This document shows, one piece after another, positions 54,596 through 63,524 of a stretch of DNA of 64,000 bases (positions are counted from its first letter, which is position 1; each line of letters opens with the position of its first letter). The position numbers and the translations under genes were made by a program. This DNA is from Facklamia hominis CCUG 36813 (lineage in GTDB: Bacteria > Bacillota > Bacilli > Lactobacillales > Aerococcaceae), in contig NZ_JH932292.1 in assembly GCF_000301035.1 (NCBI RefSeq), positions 434,001 through 498,000 on the forward strand, given 5' to 3'. The notes under the pieces are model-generated. The model made no database searches. It had not been told where the DNA came from and saw nothing but the letters and a program-made list of their open reading frames with translations.

Positions 54596-55564
54596 ATGCA
54601 GTTTATCAAAAAACATGGCAAAAAGATTCTTTTATTTGCCTTTATTTGTCTGATAGCAGCCGGTTGCGTCCGCTATGATAAATCAGGCATGCCAACAGGA
54701 ACGGTTTACCAATATATCGGAATTCCAACCGCTCGCTTAATGGACTTTCTAGCCCATCTATTTAATGGTTCGTATGGAATGGCAATTATTATCATAACCG
54801 TAGCAGTAAGACTGTTAATGTTGCCTTCCACCTATAAAATGACTAAAAACACCATGGAATCATCCGCAAAAATGAAGTATGCTCAACCAGAAATTAGTGA
54901 AATTCAAGCAGAAATGAATGATACCGATGATCCAAAAGAAAAAGCAGACCTACAAAAAGAATTAATGCAAGTTTATGCTAAATATGACATTAACATGCTC
55001 TCTTCAATGTCAGGTTGCTTGCCCCTATTGATTCAATTGCCCTTCATTTCAGCGGTTTATGCCGCCATTCGGTCCTCCGAAAAAATTGCCCATTCAACCT
55101 TCTTAGGTATTGATTTGGGGCAACGTAGTATCGCAATCGTTGTTCTAGTTGTCGTAGCCACCTTCTTATCTTCCTGGTTGATGCAAAAAGCTGCACCAAC
55201 TCCTGCGACTGACAACCCACAAGCCAGCCAAATGCAAAATTCAATGTTAATTATGAACCCACTCATGTTAGGTTGGTTCACTTATGCTTCTAACGCTGGT
55301 TTAGGTGTCTATTTCTTAGCTGGATCCATTGTATCTCTCCTTCAACAAATTTATATGAATCACGTTGCACGCCCTAAGATTCAAGCTGAGATGGAAGAAA
55401 AAGCCAAAAAGTATGCCGATCTTCCTCGCGAAAAGCGAAAAAAGGCCGCTAGAGAAAACAAAAATGCCATTAAAGCTGAAAATGCTAAACGGATCGTCCC
55501 TGTTAAGAGCAGCTCCAAGGGTCAAGGACGCAACGCTGGCAAACAAAATCGGAATCAACGATAA
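54596..55564 (+). CDS. yidC: Membrane protein insertase YidC/OxaA
   Basis: Inserts and folds membrane proteins, alone or with Sec. The 322-residue protein has a lipoprotein signal (LLFAFICLIAAGC, lipobox Cys at residue 23), then five membrane helices with the YidC core (GSYGMAIIIITVAVRLLMLP, TYKMTKNTME and GCLPLLIQLPFISAVYAAIR), including the conserved Arg in the second stretch. The C-terminal ~60 residues are strongly basic (ribosome-binding tail, as in YidC2). The gene is alone here, not next to rnpA-jag, so it is probably one of two yidC paralogs. Confidence 0.95.
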   Translation: MQFIKKHGKKILLFAFICLIAAGCVRYDKSGMPTGTVYQYIGIPTARLMDFLAHLFNGSYGMAIIIITVAVRLLMLPSTYKMTKNTMESSAKMKYAQPEISEIQAEMNDTDDPKEKADLQKELMQVYAKYDINMLSSMSGCLPLLIQLPFISAVYAAIRSSEKIAHSTFLGIDLGQRSIAIVVLVVVATFLSSWLMQKAAPTPATDNPQASQMQNSMLIMNPLMLGWFTYASNAGLGVYFLAGSIVSLLQQIYMNHVARPKIQAEMEEKAKKYADLPREKRKKAARENKNAIKAENAKRIVPVKSSSKGQGRNAGKQNRNQR

Positions 55565-55611
55565 GTCCTTCTCTTAACATAAAAAAGAGCTTATCAAGTT
55601 TTTCAATCATG

Positions 55612-55656
55612 AAAGTCTCCCGAATGCTAAAATATAGCACTCGGGAGACTTTTTTA
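55612..55656 (+). terminator. Terminator after yidC
   Basis: AAAGTCTCCCGA and TCGGGAGACTTT form a perfect 12-bp stem, extended inside by TGCTA/TAGCA, followed by TTTTT. Confidence 0.93.
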
Positions 55657-55705
55657 ATGGACCACAATATAACATAATTTCCCAATAGAATAGGAGCGTC
55701 TAAAA

Positions 55706-55743
55706 TTTTGGAGGCTGCAACAAATATGTCACAGCCTCCAAAA
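55706..55743 (-). terminator. Terminator after the sensor kinase gene
   Basis: TTTTGGAGGCTG and CAGCCTCCAAAA form a perfect 12-bp stem with a 14-nt loop; on the minus strand TTTTAG follows. It starts 16 nt past the stop. Confidence 0.82.
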
Positions 55744-55758
55744 TCATAGCTCATTGTA

Positions 55759-57252
55759 TTATTTAATTTCTTTTTCTAATTGAGCCTGTTTATTTTTATA
55801 GATTGCACGTTGATCAGTCATAATAGGAAATTCAACATAAAAAATGGAACCATGTCCATAAACAGACTCCAAACGGATTTGACCACGGTAGCTTTCAACC
55901 AATTGCTTAGCAATACTTAAGCCCAATCCATTGCCCCCTTGATTGCGAGCACGCGCTTTATCCACTCGATAAAAACGCCCAAACACACGTTCTTTATCTT
56001 CTTCTCGCATTCCTTCACCAAAATCTTGAACCGCAATTTCTACCTTATTAACCCCTTTACTCAAGGATAAATGGATTTCTTTACGATTAGTAGAATACTT
56101 GACGGCATTATCCATTAAAATAATTAAAATCTGCTCAAAATGATTGCGGAACATATTCACATAAATAGGATCCTGGCTCTTCTCCGCATCTAAAAAGATT
56201 TTAAAATCGGGATAAAGCATGACGAAGTTATTAAAGACCTGTTTCGTCGTCGAAACGACTTCAGTCATTTCATTTTTATAATCCACATCAACATGGTCTG
56301 CCCGTGAAAGATCTAACATTTCTTGAACAAGATCCTTCATTCGAGTTATTTCTTGCAAAGAAGCAGCAATTGATTCCTCAAGGACCGTTTGATCCTCCTT
56401 ACCCCAACGATTGAGCATTTTTAAGTGCCCTTCAACAATGGCTACAGGAGTCCTCAATTCATGTGAGACATCCTCTACGAATTGTTTTTGATTTGTCACA
56501 TATTGGTCAATCTTATCCAAAAGTCGATTTAAATGTAGACACAAATCACTCCACTCATCATTCGATCGTGGCTCCATTAATCGCACTTCAGATAACGTTC
56601 CCTCTTCCAACAAATCCAAGGTGTTATTAATATAAGATAAGGGTTTTAGAAAATAATAAGAAATTATATAAGCTAGACCTAGAGATAATAAGACATATAC
56701 GATTAAGGCAATTCGCCCATCACGATATTGACCTCGCATTAATTCTTCCATGCGATCCATGGAAACGATCATCTGTATGCTGCCTAAGTGCTTATTTGAG
56801 CTAGGAGAGATAACCCGTTCATTTCCGACAAGATACTGTTTTCCTTGAATCATCTTATCTGTTAAAACTTGATTCGTTTTTTGATAAGACAAGGCATAGG
56901 GTTTGCTTTCATATACCAAGCGACCTTCAGGAGTGTAAACACGTACATCCACATTTTTTTCAACATACAAACGAACTAATCGCTGTTGAAGATCCATTCT
57001 TTTCGATAAACTTGGATCCATAAAATTGGTCGAATTAATAGGACGCTCTAAGGAGGCTAGTTCTTGCGTTAAGTCCATCAATCGTTCTTGATAAACTTCC
57101 TTAACCTGATTATGGAAATGATTCACCGATATTCTTTGGTAGGCAATCAAGGATCCAATTGATAAAGTCATAAATGCTACAAATAACAATATTGGCCATT
57201 TCCATTTTAAGGAAGGGGGATGCTTTAAAAAATTAATTGTCGGTTTTTTCAT
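55759..57252 (-). CDS. Two-component sensor histidine kinase (ArlS/CsrS-like)
   Basis: The 497-residue protein has two membrane helices (residues ~18-40 and ~182-205) around an extracellular sensor region, a HAMP domain, HisKA with FVEDVSHELRTPVAIVEGHL near 262 (phospho-His), and HATPase motifs ILMDNAVKYS, VQDFGEGM and GGNGLGLSIAKQL. It starts 3 nt after the response regulator's stop. Architecture and partner type fit the ArlS/CsrS group that controls surface proteins and wall stress in cocci; the signal is unknown. Confidence 0.92.
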   Translation of the reverse strand: MKKPTINFLKHPPSLKWKWPILLFVAFMTLSIGSLIAYQRISVNHFHNQVKEVYQERLMDLTQELASLERPINSTNFMDPSLSKRMDLQQRLVRLYVEKNVDVRVYTPEGRLVYESKPYALSYQKTNQVLTDKMIQGKQYLVGNERVISPSSNKHLGSIQMIVSMDRMEELMRGQYRDGRIALIVYVLLSLGLAYIISYYFLKPLSYINNTLDLLEEGTLSEVRLMEPRSNDEWSDLCLHLNRLLDKIDQYVTNQKQFVEDVSHELRTPVAIVEGHLKMLNRWGKEDQTVLEESIAASLQEITRMKDLVQEMLDLSRADHVDVDYKNEMTEVVSTTKQVFNNFVMLYPDFKIFLDAEKSQDPIYVNMFRNHFEQILIILMDNAVKYSTNRKEIHLSLSKGVNKVEIAVQDFGEGMREEDKERVFGRFYRVDKARARNQGGNGLGLSIAKQLVESYRGQIRLESVYGHGSIFYVEFPIMTDQRAIYKNKQAQLEKEIK

Positions 57253-57255
57253 TTT

Positions 57256-57957
57256 TTAAGTTCTCATTACATAACCTGTGCCACGTACAGTTTGGATATA
57301 AGACTCTTGCCCTTCAACATCAATTTTATTTCTTAAATAACGAATATACACATCCACTACATTGGTCTCAACTTCTGTCTTATATCCCCAGACCTCTTCT
57401 AATAGCACATCTCTCGATAAAACCATATTAACATTTTCCATCAAGAATAAGAGCAATTCATATTCCCGCTTGGTTAAATCAATCACTTCATCTCCTCGCC
57501 GAACGATTCGAGAAGCTTTCTCAATCGTTAAATCTCGATAGCGAATCACTAATTGTTGTTGAGTACGGATATCCTCTTCACTCTCGATCCGTCGAAATAG
57601 GGCTCGCAATCGAGCTAGAAGTTCCTCAATCGCAAAAGGTTTGACAATATAATCATCAGCTCCTTGATCAAGACCCGATACGCGATCAATCACTGAATCA
57701 CGAGCCGTCATAATAATAATTGGTGTATCCTTAATAGGGCGAATGCGACGAACAACCTCGAGACCATTTAATTCTGGCAACATTAAATCTAATAGAATAA
57801 CATCCCAGTCATCCTCCAAGGCTCGGTTTAATCCTGACCGCCCATCATAACATATTTCTGTTTCATAGCCTTCATGTTGTAATTCTAATTCAACAAAACG
57901 CGCTAAATTCTTCTCATCTTCGACAATTAGAATCTTCTGATTATGGTTGGTATTCAT
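57256..57957 (-). CDS. OmpR-family response regulator (ArlR/CsrR-like)
   Basis: The 233-residue protein has a receiver domain (KILIVEDEKNLARFVELELQ; phospho-Asp in DVILLDLMLPELNG near residue 53; the conserved Lys in DDYIVKPFAIEELL near 102) and a winged-helix DNA-binding domain (LTKREYELLLFLMENVNMVL; ETNVVDVYIRYLRNKID; IQTVRGTGYVMR). The last segment is typical of ArlR/CovR/CsrR. GAAGGGAAGC precedes the ATG. It heads the two-gene operon. Confidence 0.93.
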   Translation of the reverse strand: MNTNHNQKILIVEDEKNLARFVELELQHEGYETEICYDGRSGLNRALEDDWDVILLDLMLPELNGLEVVRRIRPIKDTPIIIMTARDSVIDRVSGLDQGADDYIVKPFAIEELLARLRALFRRIESEEDIRTQQQLVIRYRDLTIEKASRIVRRGDEVIDLTKREYELLLFLMENVNMVLSRDVLLEEVWGYKTEVETNVVDVYIRYLRNKIDVEGQESYIQTVRGTGYVMRT

Positions 57958-58050
57958 AAAAACGCTTCCCTTCTCATATACTCACTCATATTGTAAACTT
58001 TTTCATCTTAAAAAGCTATGATAAAATAAAAATCTTCTATTTTTATCTAT

Positions 58051-59487
58051 TTACACTTCTTCTTCTCCTTGAGTCAGCCAATGATAGTGAAAAGCTCCTG
58101 GACGATCCACGCGCTCATAAGTATGCGCTCCGAAATAATCTCTTTGAGCTTGAATAAGATTGGCTGGTAAGCGGTCGCTACGATAGGCATCATAGTATGA
58201 CAAGCTAGACATAAGGGCAGGAATTGCTATGCCAGTCTGAGTTGCTAAAACAATGACCTGTCTTAAACTCTTCTGATAGTCTTGGCATACTTTGGCAAAA
58301 TAAGGATCCAACAATAAATTTTCTAATTCTGGATCACGTCGATAGGCTTGGGTAATCTCTTGTAAAAATCGTGCTTGAATAATGCAGCCACCCCTAAAGA
58401 CTTGAGCAATTTGACCACAATCTAATTGCCAATTATACTCAACCGAAGCCGTTTGATATTGAGAAAATCCTTGAGCATAAGCGATGAGTTTCCCTAAGTA
58501 AAGGGCTTGTCGAAGCTGTTCGATGAGTGCTTCCTTATCCACATCAAAAGATAAGTCTTCATCTGGACCAGATAGATATTGGCTCGCCTTAACTCGTTGC
58601 TCTTTAAAAGCTGAGATATATCGACTAAAAACTGACGCTGTAATTGTAAAAGAAGGCAAACCTAGATCCAAAGCAGATTGAGAAGTCCATTTTCCCGTTC
58701 CTTTATTACCAGCGCGGTCTAAGATCATATCAATCATTGCTTCTCCGGTTTTTGGATCTTTTTTGCTTAAGATATTAGCTGTAATTTCAATCAAATACGA
58801 TTGGAGCTCTCCTTGATTCCATTGGTCAAAAATGCTAGCAATTTCTTCAACGGGCAAATTCATCCGATAGCGCATAAATTCATAGATCTCAGCAATCAAT
58901 TGCATATCAGCATATTCAATGCCATTGTGGACCATTTTGACATAATGACCCGCGCCATCCGGACCCATATAAGCTACGCAGGCTTCATGGTCTTGAGGGT
59001 CTTTTGCCGCAATCTGTTGTAAGATCTCCGCAACCTGATCATAAGCTTCTTTTGGTCCCCCTGGCATCAAAGCAGGGCCGTGTAAAGCCCCTTCTTCGCC
59101 ACCAGAAACACCCATTCCCATAAAGTGAATGCCCGTGGCATTAATCGCTTGACTACGTCGTCTAGTATCTTGATAGTAACTATTTCCGCCATCAATAAGA
59201 ATGTCACCAGAATCTAACAATGGTAAGATGCTTTCAATGGTTGCATCTGTCGCTGATCCTGCCTTTACCATTAGAATAATCCGGCGCGGACGTTCAATCG
59301 ATTGAACAAACGCTGAAAGTTCTTGACTTGCGATTAAATTTTTTTGGGGGAATTCATCTTTAACTGCCTGAGTTTTCGCGTAGCTACGATTAAAGATCGC
59401 CACATGATAGCCCCGGCTTTCAAGATTTAGTGCTAAATTCTTTCCCATTACCGCCATGCCAACAACACCAATTTGTGCTAAAGTCAT
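58051..59487 (-). CDS. gnd: 6-phosphogluconate dehydrogenase, decarboxylating
   Basis: Oxidises 6-phosphogluconate to ribulose 5-phosphate in the pentose phosphate pathway. The 478-residue protein has the Rossmann motif [21 protein letters not shown], the substrate signature [20 protein letters not shown] near residue 125, the catalytic [20 protein letters not shown] near 182, and [20 protein letters not shown] near 257. Its length is that of the long NADP-linked form. AAGGAGTTATAAA precedes the ATG. An operator-like palindrome lies in its promoter. No strong terminator is seen downstream. Confidence 0.97.
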   Translation of the reverse strand: MTLAQIGVVGMAVMGKNLALNLESRGYHVAIFNRSYAKTQAVKDEFPQKNLIASQELSAFVQSIERPRRIILMVKAGSATDATIESILPLLDSGDILIDGGNSYYQDTRRRSQAINATGIHFMGMGVSGGEEGALHGPALMPGGPKEAYDQVAEILQQIAAKDPQDHEACVAYMGPDGAGHYVKMVHNGIEYADMQLIAEIYEFMRYRMNLPVEEIASIFDQWNQGELQSYLIEITANILSKKDPKTGEAMIDMILDRAGNKGTGKWTSQSALDLGLPSFTITASVFSRYISAFKEQRVKASQYLSGPDEDLSFDVDKEALIEQLRQALYLGKLIAYAQGFSQYQTASVEYNWQLDCGQIAQVFRGGCIIQARFLQEITQAYRRDPELENLLLDPYFAKVCQDYQKSLRQVIVLATQTGIAIPALMSSLSYYDAYRSDRLPANLIQAQRDYFGAHTYERVDRPGAFHYHWLTQGEEEV

Positions 59488-59575
59488 TTTATAACTCCTT
59501 ATCTATTCATTATTAAAGTTCTCCTGTTCCTTCCTAAGGAATGACAACCCTCTAAAATCTACCTAATTATTTCTA

Positions 59576-59604
59576 ATTTTAGCAAAAGTTTAATCGGATT
59601 AAAA
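59576..59604 (-). promoter_or_regulatory. gnd promoter with operator-like palindrome
   Basis: The minus strand has TGCTAAAAT (TAAAAT at 59576-59581, extended -10). TTTAATC-C-GATTAAA (59589-59603) is a perfect 7-bp inverted repeat with a 1-nt centre in the spacer/-35 region, a good place for a repressor. Confidence 0.6.
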
Positions 59605-59623
59605 GTTTGATTACCAGTCTTTC

Positions 59624-59674
59624 TTGGATTTTCAGTATATTTTTGGTAAAATGAGCTTATCTTGACGAAGGAGG
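59624..59674 (+). promoter_or_regulatory. Promoter and ribosome binding site of the DUF4044-like gene
   Basis: TTGGAT (59624-59629), a 17-nt spacer and TGGTAAAAT (TAAAAT at 59647-59652) form the promoter. AAGGAGG (59668-59674) lies 8 nt before a TTG start and decides it. Confidence 0.75.
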
Positions 59675-59682
59675 TCGTCTGT

Positions 59683-59820
59683 TTGGCAAAGAAGAAAAAG
59701 AAAAAAGCCAGTAAGTATGATCGCATGATTCGAATCATGTCTTTATTAATGGTACTAGTAATGCTGATTGGACTTGCAATTACTTTATATATTACGCTAA
59801 TCGACTATCTACCCCATTAG
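59683..59820 (+). CDS. 45-residue DUF4044 / MacP-like membrane protein
   Basis: A very short gene with a TTG start. The product begins MAKKKKKKASKYDRMIRIMS and continues with one membrane helix (LLMVLVMLIGLAITLYITLI) and a short outside end. The lysine-rich N-terminus, K-Y/F-x-x-x-I segment and single helix fit the DUF4044 family, whose streptococcal member MacP activates the wall synthase PBP2a. The match rests on size, layout and pattern memory. The strong promoter, perfect Shine-Dalgarno and terminator at 59884 show it is a real gene. It is divergent from gnd. Confidence 0.8.
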   Translation: MAKKKKKKASKYDRMIRIMSLLMVLVMLIGLAITLYITLIDYLPH

Positions 59821-59883
59821 TAAATGGCTTTAATCCTAACTTACCCCTACTTTAACTAGTAAAGATGAAATTGTACTAAATAC

Positions 59884-59916
59884 AAAAAACTCGACCAATC
59901 ACAGGGTCGAGTTTTT
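59884..59916. terminator. Bidirectional terminator
   Basis: AAAAACTCGACC and GGTCGAGTTTTT form a 12-bp stem with an 8-nt loop; A and T tracts on both sides serve the DUF4044-like gene (plus) and the ABC permease gene (minus). Confidence 0.92.
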
Positions 59917-59931
59917 ATATTACACTAAGAA

Positions 59932-62724
59932 CTAATCAACGGATTTTAAAGCTTCTAACATATCCACTTTTTTAAGATGATGGTTGACATAGAATCCTAA
60001 TAAACAAATTAACAGCAAGACCGATCCAATTGGAATCGCGTAAACTGACCAACTGACACTTAATGGAAATTGCATCGTATCCGGTGCCACCCCTTCTAAG
60101 ATAATCCGATGTAAGAGTCGTCCCCCTATTAATCCTAGCAAAATGCCAATAATTGATAAGACAATGGTTTCACGATAGATATATAAGGTCACTTCTCGAT
60201 TATAAAAGCCCAGTACTTTAATCGTCGATAATTCACGAATTCTTTCTGAAATATTAATTACCGTTAGATTATATAGAATCACAACGGCCAAGGCTAAAGT
60301 TGCAATTGTCAACACATTCATCACACTATTTAAAGATTCTACTAAGCTATCAATTTGATTAATAATAGCAGTATTTTGAATGACAGCCTTGACCCCATCC
60401 AAAGCCATAAAATCAGCCGCAACAGCCTGAACATGTTCTGCCTGCTGATTATTTAGTTTCAATAGGTGAGCATTGGATTCAAAATCATGGTTCATTGCTT
60501 GATGATAATAATCTGCATTCATCAACACATAATGACCCGCAAACATTTGAGCAATCCCCTTTAATCTAAAAGTATATTCAAGGCCTTGATCATCTTTTAA
60601 TGTAAAAGAATCCCCCACTTGTAGTTTCAGCAGCTTAGCTAATTTACTTGATACAATAACCCCATCTTTAGGTAGGTCCATTCGCTCACCCGATTGGTCA
60701 TCAAAAAGTTGAATAAAGCCCTTCATATTTGCTTGATCACTTACCATCAAATTTACTTGTTGTTGATCGCTCAGTCCATCAATCTCTTTAGTCATTTGTT
60801 GACTATAAATTGGCAATTTCTGGTCAATAGCCGAATCGGCTAACTGATGAAATAAATCTTCTTTTTCTTGGTCACTTAAATGATCCTTATGAACCACCAT
60901 GGCATCATATTGAATCACCTCTCCAAATTGATAGGAAGCAACACCAGACAAAGAGGATTGCATAGCTAGTCCAGCATATAATAGGGAAACAGAGCCCGCC
61001 ACCCCAATCACAGTCATTAACATTCGCTGTTTATAACGAAACATGTTACGGGCAGTCACTTTGTTAATAAAAGAGAGTCGATTCCAGATAAAAGGGATCT
61101 TTTCTAATAAAATGCTAGATCCTTTGGCAGGAGGTTTAGGTAACAATAATTGAGCAGATGATTCACTCAACTCCTTATAGGCAATCCAAATAGCTGGAAT
61201 ACAAGCAGAAAGAACGGAAATTAGCAAAGCCAATAAAGAAATTGGCCAGTAAATGCGCTCTTTGATTGATGGTAATATCGTTTCTGATAGTAGCGCCGTC
61301 TCCAAAAGTTTAGGTAATAAGTATGTCCCCATCAATATTCCTAAGATTCCCCCAATAAATGAAGCAGAGAATCCATAGTAAAGAAACTTCCTAATAACAT
61401 GTCGATTACTATATCCTAATGCTTTCATGACCCCTGCATTGGTTCTTTCTTCGGCCACAAATCGAGTCATCGTTGTCATTGATACTAAAATAGCGACTGC
61501 AAATAGAATAACTGGAAATAGATTACCCACCGCAGAAATCCCATTCGAAGATAAAAAGACACTTAAATAACCATTTCCACCAGGAATAGTTCGCCGCGTA
61601 TAAGTTTTATAAGTAGGCACTGAAAGATTCATTAATGTTTCTTGGGCGTCATCAATCTCTGACTGTGCTTGATCAATATCAGATTGGCCTGTTTTTGCCT
61701 CGCGTTGATAGTCAGTCTTCTTTTGATCAAGTTCTGATTGTGCTTGATCTAATTGATCGATACCTGCTTGGAGTTCAGCTGGATAAATGATATCTGCTTC
61801 CTTGATTCCCTGAGCCAACATCTGTTGTTTAACAGCATCAATTTTAATTTGAAGATCAGCCCTTTGCTGATCAAGTGTCGCTTGTGCTTGGTCTAATTGT
61901 TCTTGACCATCTTGCAAATCTTTCTTACCTTGGTCGATCTTATCTTGTCCTTCTTCAATCTGATCTTTAATTTCGCTTTTAATTAGCTCATATCTTTTTT
62001 GACCATTATCTGCTAATAATTGATCCAATTCATCTTGGTATTGTTCCAACCGTTCTTGATACTCATCGCTAAAACAATTCAACTTTGCTAAATCAGAGTA
62101 GGTCAATCGTGCTATCGTATAGTATTCACTATCGAAAGCTTGCTGATCGACCAGACCATAAAAAGCCAGCGCTCCAGATCCAGAAGATGCCTGTCCCAAT
62201 TCAATATTAGAGATGATCTCGGTCGAATTTACAAAGCCAACAACTGTGTAACTATCTTCTTTAAGGAGTGCAGAGTTTGATTGTTCAAAAGTAATCTTAT
62301 CACCAATTTGATAACGACCTTGATAGAAAGATGCTAAGGCAATTTCGTCTTTATATTTAGGATATTGGCCCTTAACTAATTCAAATTGTGAATTATGTTC
62401 AGTTTTAGAAAAAATCCGAACTGCTTGGCTAGAGTCCTTAACGACGACATCGGTAAAATAACCATAGTCGATCACAGCATGATCCCTAAGTTTATTGATA
62501 TCCTGACGGTCTTCATCACTTAAGCCCCAATCTGAAATAACAGCCAAGTCCATTGTATGATAATTGTTTAGATAAGACGATGCCGCTTCATTAATCATAG
62601 GACCTGTCACCTTCAATCCCACTAGTGCAAAGGATCCTAACATGACTAACATAAGAATGGAGAAAAATCGTCCTTTGGACTTTAGAAATGAACGAAAAAT
62701 GTCTTTATTTAAACTCTTCTTCAA
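59932..62724 (-). CDS. Large FtsX-type ABC transporter permease with coiled-coil domain
   Basis: The 930-residue protein has an N-terminal helix (FFSILMLVMLGSFALVGLKV), a MacB-like external domain, and a long Asp/Gln-rich coiled coil (residues ~240-370, with repeated LDQAQ-type heptads). Three more helices follow (FtsX domain 1, VSMTTMTRFVAEERTNAGVM KALGYSNRHV region), then a second external domain and a C-terminal FtsX domain (ISERIRELSTIKVLGFYNRE). It starts with TTG at 62724 after GGAGGGAAAAT. It pairs with the ATPase 11 nt upstream. Such exporters move peptides, lipids or drugs; substrate unknown. Confidence 0.9.
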   Translation of the reverse strand: MKKSLNKDIFRSFLKSKGRFFSILMLVMLGSFALVGLKVTGPMINEAASSYLNNYHTMDLAVISDWGLSDEDRQDINKLRDHAVIDYGYFTDVVVKDSSQAVRIFSKTEHNSQFELVKGQYPKYKDEIALASFYQGRYQIGDKITFEQSNSALLKEDSYTVVGFVNSTEIISNIELGQASSGSGALAFYGLVDQQAFDSEYYTIARLTYSDLAKLNCFSDEYQERLEQYQDELDQLLADNGQKRYELIKSEIKDQIEEGQDKIDQGKKDLQDGQEQLDQAQATLDQQRADLQIKIDAVKQQMLAQGIKEADIIYPAELQAGIDQLDQAQSELDQKKTDYQREAKTGQSDIDQAQSEIDDAQETLMNLSVPTYKTYTRRTIPGGNGYLSVFLSSNGISAVGNLFPVILFAVAILVSMTTMTRFVAEERTNAGVMKALGYSNRHVIRKFLYYGFSASFIGGILGILMGTYLLPKLLETALLSETILPSIKERIYWPISLLALLISVLSACIPAIWIAYKELSESSAQLLLPKPPAKGSSILLEKIPFIWNRLSFINKVTARNMFRYKQRMLMTVIGVAGSVSLLYAGLAMQSSLSGVASYQFGEVIQYDAMVVHKDHLSDQEKEDLFHQLADSAIDQKLPIYSQQMTKEIDGLSDQQQVNLMVSDQANMKGFIQLFDDQSGERMDLPKDGVIVSSKLAKLLKLQVGDSFTLKDDQGLEYTFRLKGIAQMFAGHYVLMNADYYHQAMNHDFESNAHLLKLNNQQAEHVQAVAADFMALDGVKAVIQNTAIINQIDSLVESLNSVMNVLTIATLALAVVILYNLTVINISERIRELSTIKVLGFYNREVTLYIYRETIVLSIIGILLGLIGGRLLHRIILEGVAPDTMQFPLSVSWSVYAIPIGSVLLLICLLGFYVNHHLKKVDMLEALKSVD

Positions 62725-62735
62725 AATTTTCCCTC

Positions 62736-63437
62736 CTAATAAGTGATATCTTCAATATTCTTAGGATGTTCATTCACTTCAATTGACCGAATCTTGGCAT
62801 CATGCATATGGATCACACGGTCTGCAATCGGTGCTATCGCCGCATTATGGGTCACAATTACTACTGTGGCATGTTGCTCACGTGATCGATCTTGTAAGAT
62901 CTGAAGTATCGCTTTACCCGTTTGATAATCCAAAGCACCCGTCGGTTCATCACACAATAATAACTTAGGATTCTTAGCAATCGCACGCGCAATAGAGACC
63001 CGTTGCTGTTCACCTCCAGATAATTGGGCTGGAAAATTATTCATTCGATCTTTTAAACCAACCGATATCAAGGCCTCCTCAGCATCTTGGGCATCGACAA
63101 CGATTTGAGAAGCCAGTTCAACATTTTCTTTTGCGGTAAGATTCGGAACCAAATTATAAAATTGAAAAACAAAACCTACATCATTGCGTCGATAAGTGGT
63201 CAGTTCTTTCGAGCTATAGTTTGCAATATTTTGACCATCAATAATTACTTGTCCTTCATCATTAGAATCCATTCCTCCCAAAATATTTAAGAGGGTAGAC
63301 TTACCTGCTCCCGAGGCTCCTAAAATAACAACTAATTCACCCTGATTCACTTCAAAGCTAATATCTTCATTCGCGATGATTTCACTTTGACCTGACTTAA
63401 ACCGCTTATAACTATGTTTTAACTCGATATATGCCAT
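62736..63437 (-). CDS. ABC transporter ATP-binding protein (MacB/LolD type)
   Basis: The 233-residue protein has Walker [21 protein letters not shown] near residue 36, the Q-loop [20 protein letters not shown], the signature [18 protein letters not shown] and Walker [20 protein letters not shown], then the H-loop IVTHNAAI. This is the type that pairs with FtsX permeases. The start at 63437 follows AAGGAGTAGAAAT; an open frame of 53 codons upstream crosses the divergent promoters and is rejected. Likely controlled by the divergent TetR regulator. Confidence 0.95.
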   Translation of the reverse strand: MAYIELKHSYKRFKSGQSEIIANEDISFEVNQGELVVILGASGAGKSTLLNILGGMDSNDEGQVIIDGQNIANYSSKELTTYRRNDVGFVFQFYNLVPNLTAKENVELASQIVVDAQDAEEALISVGLKDRMNNFPAQLSGGEQQRVSIARAIAKNPKLLLCDEPTGALDYQTGKAILQILQDRSREQHATVVIVTHNAAIAPIADRVIHMHDAKIRSIEVNEHPKNIEDITY

Positions 63438-63464
63438 ATTTCTACTCCTTAATTGAACATTGTG

Positions 63465-63512
63465 TTGATTTAATACCCTAACTATTCTATAATAATCTTG
63501 ACTAAGATACAA
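63465..63512. promoter_or_regulatory. Divergent overlapping promoters of the ABC exporter and tetR
   Basis: Plus strand: TTGATT (63465-63470), 17 nt, TATAAT (63488-63493) for tetR. Minus strand: TTGTAT (63507-63512), 17 nt, TAGAAT (63484-63489) for the ABC genes. The -10 boxes overlap by 2 bp, so one bound regulator or polymerase would exclude the other. Confidence 0.75.
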
Positions 63513-63524
63513 GTAGGAGGCTCT

